From NCBI RefSeq assembly GCF_001654495.1, contig NZ_CP015849.1, forward strand, positions 4,377,501 through 4,441,500: DNA of 64,000 bases, given 5' to 3'. Both the position numbers and the translations under genes were made by a program. The notes under the pieces were generated by a model. The model ran no database searches, was not told the origin of the DNA, and saw only the letters and a program-made list of their open reading frames with translations. The stretch comes from Streptomyces sp. SAT1 (GTDB lineage Bacteria; Actinomycetota; Actinomycetes; Streptomycetales; Streptomycetaceae). This document shows, piece after piece, positions 59,419 to 64,000 of this stretch (position 1 is its first letter; every line of letters begins with the position of its first letter).

Positions 59419-59513
59419 CCGGCTGGTCCCCATTGGGGTGGGGACCAGCCGGCCCGAGCCCCCTCGGGGCTCTTCCAGGGGTCTCACCGGGTCAACCCCA
59501 GCCCGGTGAGACC
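59419..59513 (+). terminator. three consecutive hairpins between the VWA gene and sucC
   Basis: CCGGCTGGTCCCC / GGGGACCAGCCGG (59419-59452), GAGCCCC / GGGGCTC (59456-59472) and GGTCTCACCGGG / CCCGGTGAGACC (59480-59513) are all perfect stems. Together they should form a very strong transcription barrier. The rest of the 59205-59758 gap holds no recognisable gene. Confidence 0.7.
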
Positions 59514-59563
59514 TCGCGGGACCGGCCGTCGCGCGGCACGCGGTGCCAGGTGGAACGGCATCA

Positions 59564-59579
59564 TGTGACAGGTATCACC
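59564..59579. promoter_or_regulatory. CRP-like palindrome upstream of sucC
   Basis: TGTGA-CAGGTA-TCACC matches the classical cAMP-receptor site (TGTGA-N6-TCACA) at nine of ten positions and is close to the Streptomyces Crp motif. It lies 180 bp upstream of sucC and is followed by GCTCACGTGTGACC. Confidence 0.4.
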
Positions 59580-59758
59580 GCTCACGTGTGACCCTGGATT
59601 TATGGCGCCCCGGCAAGCGGCGATAACCTGCGAGATGGACATGCCGCGCGCTCGGACACCGTGTGCGCCCCCCTTGTGACAAGCGGACGTCACGTTGCCC
59701 TTCGCGGCACGCCCACGCATCCAACGAACCGCGAGATCACTGATAGGGACGGAAGCGC

Positions 59759-60940
59759 GTGGACCTGTTCGAGTACCAGGCGAGGGACCTCTTCGCCAAG
59801 CACGATGTACCGGTGCTGGCCGGTGAAGTCATCGACACGCCTGAGGCGGCGCGCGAGATCACCGAGCGTCTGGGCGGCAAGTCCGTCGTCAAGGCGCAGG
59901 TGAAGGTCGGTGGTCGCGGCAAGGCCGGTGGTGTGAAGCTCGCCGCCACCCCGGACGAGGCCGTCGCGCGCGCGACGGACATCCTCGGCATGGACATCAA
60001 GGGCCACACGGTCCACAAGGTGATGATCGCCGAGACGGCCCCCGAGATCGTCGAGGAGTACTACGTCTCCTTCCTCCTCGACCGCGCGAACCGCACCTTC
60101 CTCTCCATCGCCTCCGTCGAGGGCGGCATGGAGATCGAGGAGGTCGCGGCCACCCGCCCCGAGGCCGTCGCCAAGACCCCGATCGACGCCATCGAGGGCG
60201 TGACCCCGGAGAAGGCCCGCGAGATCGTCGAGGCCGCGAAGTTCCCGGCCGAGGTCGCGGACAAGGTCGCGAACGTCCTGGTCACGCTGTGGGACACCTT
60301 CATCAAGGAGGACGCCCTCCTGGTCGAGGTCAACCCGCTGGCCAAGGTCGCCTCCGGTGAGGTCATCGCCCTCGACGGCAAGGTGTCGCTGGACGACAAC
60401 GCCGAGTTCCGTCACCCCGACTTCGAGGAGCTCCACGACAAGGCCGCGGCCAACCCGCTCGAGGCCGCCGCCAAGGAGAAGAACCTCAACTACGTCAAGC
60501 TCGACGGCGAGGTCGGCATCATCGGCAACGGCGCGGGTCTCGTCATGAGCACCCTGGACGTCGTCGCGTACGCCGGTGAGCAGCACGGCAACGTCAAGCC
60601 CGCCAACTTCCTGGACATCGGCGGTGGCGCCTCCGCCCAGGTCATGGCGAACGGCCTGGAGATCATCCTGGGCGACCCGGACGTCAAGTCCGTCTTCGTC
60701 AACGTCTTCGGCGGCATCACCGCCTGTGACGAGGTCGCCAACGGCATCGTCCAGGCGCTGAAGCTCCTGGAGGACCGCGGCGAGCAGGTCACCAAGCCGC
60801 TGGTCGTCCGCCTCGACGGCAACAACGCCGAGCTGGGCCGGAAGATCCTCACCGACGCGAACCACCCGCTGGTGCAGCGCGTCGACACCATGGACGGCGC
60901 GGCCGACAAGGCAGCCGAGCTGGCCCACGCCGCCAAGTAA
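59759..60940 (+). CDS. sucC: succinyl-CoA synthetase beta subunit
   Basis: 393 residues from GTG 59759, with AGGGACGGA upstream. It has an N-terminal ATP-grasp fold (VDLFEYQARDLFAKHDVPVL, VVKAQVKVGGRGKAGGVKLA, EVNPLAKVASGEVIALDGKV) and a C-terminal CoA-ligase domain (NFLDIGGGASAQVMANGLEI, VFVNVFGGITACDEVANGIV). With SucD it makes or uses succinyl-CoA in the TCA cycle with substrate-level ATP/GTP formation. sucD follows after 28 bp, so the pair is one operon. Some codons (GTC, GAG, AAG) show the extreme bias of highly expressed genes. Confidence 0.97.
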   Translation: MDLFEYQARDLFAKHDVPVLAGEVIDTPEAAREITERLGGKSVVKAQVKVGGRGKAGGVKLAATPDEAVARATDILGMDIKGHTVHKVMIAETAPEIVEEYYVSFLLDRANRTFLSIASVEGGMEIEEVAATRPEAVAKTPIDAIEGVTPEKAREIVEAAKFPAEVADKVANVLVTLWDTFIKEDALLVEVNPLAKVASGEVIALDGKVSLDDNAEFRHPDFEELHDKAAANPLEAAAKEKNLNYVKLDGEVGIIGNGAGLVMSTLDVVAYAGEQHGNVKPANFLDIGGGASAQVMANGLEIILGDPDVKSVFVNVFGGITACDEVANGIVQALKLLEDRGEQVTKPLVVRLDGNNAELGRKILTDANHPLVQRVDTMDGAADKAAELAHAAK

Positions 60941-60968
60941 GCACTCAGGACGAGGACACCAACACACC

Positions 60969-61853
60969 ATGGCTATCTGGCTCAACAAGGACAGCAAGGT
61001 CATCGTCCAGGGCATGACCGGCTCCACGGGCATGAAGCACACCAAGCTCATGCTGGGCGACGGCACCAACGTCGTGGGCGGCGTGAACCCGCGCAAGGCG
61101 GGTCAGACCGTGGACTTCGACGGCACCGAGGTACCGGTGTTCGGCACCGTCGCCGAGGCCATCGAGAAGACCGGCGCCGACGTCTCCGTCATCTTCGTGC
61201 CGGAGAAGTTCACCAAGGACGCGGTCGTCGAGGCCATCGACGCCGAGATCCCGCTGGCCGTCGTGATCACCGAGGGCATCGCCGTGCACGACTCGGCGGC
61301 CTTCTGGGCGTACGCCGGCAAGAAGGGCAACAAGACCCGCATCATCGGCCCGAACTGCCCCGGCATCATCACCCCGGGCCAGTCGAACGTCGGCATCATC
61401 CCGGGCGACATCACCAAGCCGGGCCGCATCGGCCTGGTCTCGAAGTCCGGCACGCTGACGTACCAGATGATGTACGAGCTGCGGGACATCGGCTTCTCGA
61501 CGGCCGTCGGCATCGGCGGTGACCCGATCATCGGCACCACGCACATCGACGCGCTCGCCGCGTTCGAGGCCGACCCCGACACCGACCTGATCGTCATGAT
61601 CGGTGAGATCGGCGGCGACGCCGAGGAGCGCGCGGCCGACTTCATCAAGGCCAACGTGACCAAGCCGGTCGTCGGCTACGTCGCGGGCTTCACCGCGCCC
61701 GAGGGCAAGACCATGGGCCACGCCGGCGCCATCGTCTCCGGTTCGTCCGGCACCGCCCAGGCGAAGAAGGAGGCCCTGGAGGCCGCGGGCGTCAAGGTCG
61801 GCAAGACCCCGACCGAGACGGCCAAGCTGGCCCGCGCCATCCTCAGCGCCTGA
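60969..61853 (+). CDS. sucD: succinyl-CoA synthetase alpha subunit
   Basis: 294 residues from ATG 60969. The CoA-binding Rossmann domain has KVIVQGMTGSTGMKHTKLML and NPRKAGQTVDF. The phosphohistidine loop is in GKTMGHAGAIVSGSSGTAQA (catalytic His in GHAGA), with IIGPNCPGIITPGQSNVGII before it. It is the partner of SucC in the TCA cycle. An 18-bp terminator follows 40 bp after the stop. Confidence 0.97.
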   Translation: MAIWLNKDSKVIVQGMTGSTGMKHTKLMLGDGTNVVGGVNPRKAGQTVDFDGTEVPVFGTVAEAIEKTGADVSVIFVPEKFTKDAVVEAIDAEIPLAVVITEGIAVHDSAAFWAYAGKKGNKTRIIGPNCPGIITPGQSNVGIIPGDITKPGRIGLVSKSGTLTYQMMYELRDIGFSTAVGIGGDPIIGTTHIDALAAFEADPDTDLIVMIGEIGGDAEERAADFIKANVTKPVVGYVAGFTAPEGKTMGHAGAIVSGSSGTAQAKKEALEAAGVKVGKTPTETAKLARAILSA

Positions 61854-61893
61854 CAAAGCGCCGGAGAAAGCGCCTCCGCGCGAGCGGAGCACC

Positions 61894-61934
61894 GGTGGGC
61901 CCGCGCCCGGCGACATGCCGGGTGCGGGCCCACC
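61894..61934. terminator. terminator after sucD
   Basis: An 18-bp stem (one G-U pair), GGTGGGCCCGCGCCCGGC with GCCGGGTGCGGGCCCACC, and a 5-nt loop between convergent sucD and the sigma-like gene. Confidence 0.8.
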
Positions 61935-61970
61935 GCCGTATCCGGGGCCGAAGCCGCGTGGGCGGCCGGG

Positions 61971-63149
61971 TCACCGGGCCTCGGGCGCCAGCCGCTCCGG
62001 TCCGGCGTCGGCCTGCTTCTTCAGCGCGGCCCGCAGTCGCTGCTCCTGCTGCGACAGCGGGCCGAGCGCGCCCGGCGCCGGGAGGCCCTGGACCGCGTGA
62101 CCGGGGGAGACCGGCGCGAAGTAGCGGGTGGGCGCGGTGTGCAGGGTGAGCGCCGTGGCGCCGATGATGGTGACGGTGAACGCGATGGCGGACCGCGTCC
62201 AGAAGCGGGTGCTGCGCTCCCCGGCGGTGCGCACCGCCACCGGAGCCGCCGGCCCGGCAGGCACCTCGGTCCCGGTCCCCGCCCCGGTCCCCGCCCAGAT
62301 TCCGGACCCACCGCCCGGAGCCGCCCCAGGCCCCGCCGGGACCCCGCCGCCCGGGACCCCGCCGCCCGGGACCCCGCCGCCCGGGACCCCGCCGCCCGGG
62401 ACCCCGGCGCGCACCGCGGCGCCCGCGCCCACCACGCTCCCCACCGCGACCCCCGCGCCCGCGGCCACCGCCACACCGGGCCCCATGACGGGGCCGGTCG
62501 CGGCGAGGTGCCAGGCGGAGCCGAGCCGTACCAGACGGCGGTGGAGTTCCGCCGGGTCGGCCAGTTCGGGCAGGCAGGCGGCGACGGCCTCGCGGGCGTG
62601 CATCAGCCGGTTGGCCGTCGCCGGGGTGCTCGCCTCGGTCTCCGCCGCGGTCTCCGGCAGATCGAGGCCGACACCGTCGTAGAGGACGAGCGTGCGCCGG
62701 TAGGACGGCGGGAGGCGCAGCAGCGCGTGCTGGAGGGCGCGGTCGGCGGGCTCGGGGGGCGGGTCGGGGATCCGGTTGCGGGGCAGGAAGCGGTACCAGG
62801 GGGAGAGGGCGCAGTCGTACGCCAGCGCGCGCATCCAGCCCGCCGGGTCGCGGTCGTGGGCCACTTCGGGCCAGCGCTGCCAGGCCAGTTGGAAGGCGCG
62901 CTCCACGGCCTCGCGGGCGCGGTCCCGGCGGCCGGTGAGCAGGTAGGACTGGCGGACGAGGGCGGGAGCGCAGAAGGCGTAGAGCGCGTCGAAGGCCTGA
63001 GCGGGCGTCAGGGGCTTCCCCGCGCCCGCGCCCGTGCCCGCGCCCGTTCTCGCAGCTCCCTGAGTGCGCGTCAGAGCGGCGTCGGGACCGCCGTGTCGGG
63101 CGTCCGGGGGCGGGGGCGGGGGCAGCGGCTTCGTATGACTGTTCGTCAC
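61971..63149 (-). CDS. ECF sigma-like protein with C-terminal membrane segment
   Basis: 392 residues from GTG 63149, with GGAGGGA 6 nt upstream. A Pro/Gly-rich lead is followed by sigma region 2-like AFDALYAFCAPALVRQSYLL and EAVERAFQLAWQRWPEV, then region 4-like ALLRLPPSYRRTLVLYDGVG and PATANRLMHAREAVAACLPE. After a Gly/Ala/Val-rich linker containing five VPGGG/VPAG pentads comes one membrane helix (about 325-347, FWTRSAIAFTVTIIGATALT) and a short outside tail. The DNA-recognition part is weakly conserved. It could be a membrane-held sigma factor or an anti-sigma-like derivative. Confidence 0.75.
   Translation of the reverse strand: MTNSHTKPLPPPPPPDARHGGPDAALTRTQGAARTGAGTGAGAGKPLTPAQAFDALYAFCAPALVRQSYLLTGRRDRAREAVERAFQLAWQRWPEVAHDRDPAGWMRALAYDCALSPWYRFLPRNRIPDPPPEPADRALQHALLRLPPSYRRTLVLYDGVGLDLPETAAETEASTPATANRLMHAREAVAACLPELADPAELHRRLVRLGSAWHLAATGPVMGPGVAVAAGAGVAVGSVVGAGAAVRAGVPGGGVPGGGVPGGGVPGGGVPAGPGAAPGGGSGIWAGTGAGTGTEVPAGPAAPVAVRTAGERSTRFWTRSAIAFTVTIIGATALTLHTAPTRYFAPVSPGHAVQGLPAPGALGPLSQQEQRLRAALKKQADAGPERLAPEAR
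62341..62400. repeat. four perfect 15-bp tandem repeats encoding VPGGG
   Basis: ACCCCGCCGCCCGGG occurs four times without change. On the minus strand it encodes elastin-like VPGGG pentapeptides in the linker of the sigma-like protein. Confidence 0.95.
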
Positions 63150-63245
63150 AGTGCGTCCCTCCGTGTGAATAGGCACATAAACGTATATTGAGCGACACAG
63201 CGGAGGTTCGCCTGTTGCGCCGGGAATGCGTGTGACGTTGGGAGC

Positions 63246-64000
63246 ATGGCGGGCGTGATCCAGACGACCCATGGACGTCCGCCGCTGCCACGCCTGCGTG
63301 CCCGGGTACGGGACCGCTCACCCGGACTCGGCGCCGGTTTCCTGGGCGGGGTGGTCGCGGCGGGGCTCGGTCTCGGCTCGTTCGCCGTGCTCGGCATCGT
63401 GCTGTGGATCAGCTCGCCGTACCCCGACAGCGGGCCGGGCGGCGCGCTGCACACGGCGGCCGCGCTGTGGCTGCTGGCGCACGGCGCCGGACTGGTCCGC
63501 GCCGACACCCTCACCGGTGCGCCCGCGCCCATCGGGCTGATCCCGCTGCTGCTGGCCGTGGCGCCGCTGGTGCTGTTGCACCGGGCGGCGCGGGACGCGA
63601 CCGACAGCGGCGACGGCGGGCCGCTCGTGCCCCCGCGCACCGCCTGGGCGGGTGTGGTCGGCGGCTATCTGGCGGTCGCGGTCGGCGCGGTGGTCTACGC
63701 GGCGGGCGGGTCGCTGCACCCGGCATGGTTCTCGACGCTGCTGTGGGTGCCGTGCACCGTCGCGGCGGCGGCGGGCAGCGGCGTCTGGGCGGCGTACGGC
63801 TGCCCGCGCGCGCCGCTGGAGCAGGCGCTGCGCCGGCTCTCACCCGGCGTGCGGCGTCTGCTGCTCGCTCCCGGGCCCCGCGCGCGCCTGGGCGCCGCCT
63901 CCCGGGCGGCCGGTGCCGGGGCCGTGGTGTTCGTCGGCGGCGGCGCGCTGGTGCTCGGGGTGTCGCTGGTGGGGCACGGCGGGGCCGCGCAGGGCGCCTT
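63246..64000 (+). CDS. DUF6350 (PerM-like) multi-pass membrane protein, 3' end outside window
   Basis: An open frame from ATG 63246 (MAGVIQTTHGRPPLPRLRAR) runs off the right edge after 251 codons. It shows hydrophobic helices GAGFLGGVVAAGLGLGSFAV, LIPLLLAVAPLVLLHRAA, AWAGVVGGYLAVAVGAVVYA, STLLWVPCTVAAAAGSGVWA and AGAVVFVGGGALVLGVSL. Streptomycetes carry a DUF6350 protein between sucCD and purNH, sometimes annotated as cell division protein PerM. The name is by position and helix pattern. Upstream, the AT-rich CATAAACGTATATTGAG (63175-63191) should hold the divergent promoters of this gene and the sigma-like gene. Confidence 0.7.
   Translation, partial: MAGVIQTTHGRPPLPRLRARVRDRSPGLGAGFLGGVVAAGLGLGSFAVLGIVLWISSPYPDSGPGGALHTAAALWLLAHGAGLVRADTLTGAPAPIGLIPLLLAVAPLVLLHRAARDATDSGDGGPLVPPRTAWAGVVGGYLAVAVGAVVYAAGGSLHPAWFSTLLWVPCTVAAAAGSGVWAAYGCPRAPLEQALRRLSPGVRRLLLAPGPRARLGAASRAAGAGAVVFVGGGALVLGVSLVGHGGAAQGA

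Overview
The window is chromosomal DNA of a high-GC actinomycete, almost certainly a Streptomyces. Third codon positions are nearly all G or C, many genes start with GTG, and developmental genes (whiD, bldM) sit beside housekeeping genes in an order known from S. coelicolor and partly from Mycobacterium tuberculosis (whiB3, sigD, guaB2, guaB3, choD, guaA). No CRISPR array, tRNA, rRNA or biosynthetic gene cluster was seen.

Layout. 1-3.5 kb: a partial gene end, an ester-cyclase-like protein, a short-chain dehydrogenase, a MOSC protein and a divergent LysR regulator. 3.6-9.0 kb: whiD, bldM (with a perfect sigma-BldN promoter), an ECF sigma factor (probable shbA), guaB and the CBS-less paralogue guaB3. 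9.0-9.6 kb: a possible tiny basic peptide gene and a duplicated hairpin/terminator module. 9.6-12.8 kb: an unusual UDP-sugar dehydrogenase lacking its catalytic Cys, and glpD. 12.9-24.3 kb: five membrane Ser/Thr kinases in a row, the second a clear pseudokinase; this matches the S. coelicolor SCO4775-4779 cluster linked to spore-wall synthesis. 24.6-28.2 kb: a succinate-semialdehyde dehydrogenase broken by a one-base deletion and a cholesterol-oxidase-like GMC oxidoreductase. 28.2-29.1 kb: relics of a secreted protein. 29.1-31.4 kb: chorismate mutase, preceded by a leaderless Phe/Tyr-containing leader peptide and an attenuator-like hairpin, then guaA.

31.4-42.1 kb: a PPOX-type flavoprotein, a class II aldolase, a membrane protein, DoxX, divergent PspC-domain genes (PspC/toastrack protein against a PspC-histidine kinase and its NarL-type regulator), an NlpC/P60 hydrolase, a small membrane protein and a TDT transporter. 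42.2-43.7 kb: an IS110-family element with a structured 5' region. 43.9-50.2 kb: pcrA, an M23 peptidase, a lipase and icmB. 50.5-59.2 kb: a five-gene system (DUF5691 and SWIM on one strand; MoxR ATPase, DUF5682 and VWA on the other). 59.8-64 kb: sucCD, an ECF-sigma-like protein with a transmembrane segment, and the start of a DUF6350 membrane protein.

The most interesting signals are regulatory. The divergent SWIM/MoxR promoter region is a 13-bp perfect inverted repeat that places a TTGTCAGTG box on each strand. On the SWIM side it fits the actinobacterial RecA-independent DNA-damage (PafBC) promoter TTGTCRgtg-N8-TAnnnT exactly, and pcrA has the same promoter. This suggests that the uncharacterised MoxR/VWA/SWIM system belongs to a DNA-damage response. 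The chorismate mutase leader is a plausible aromatic-amino-acid attenuator.
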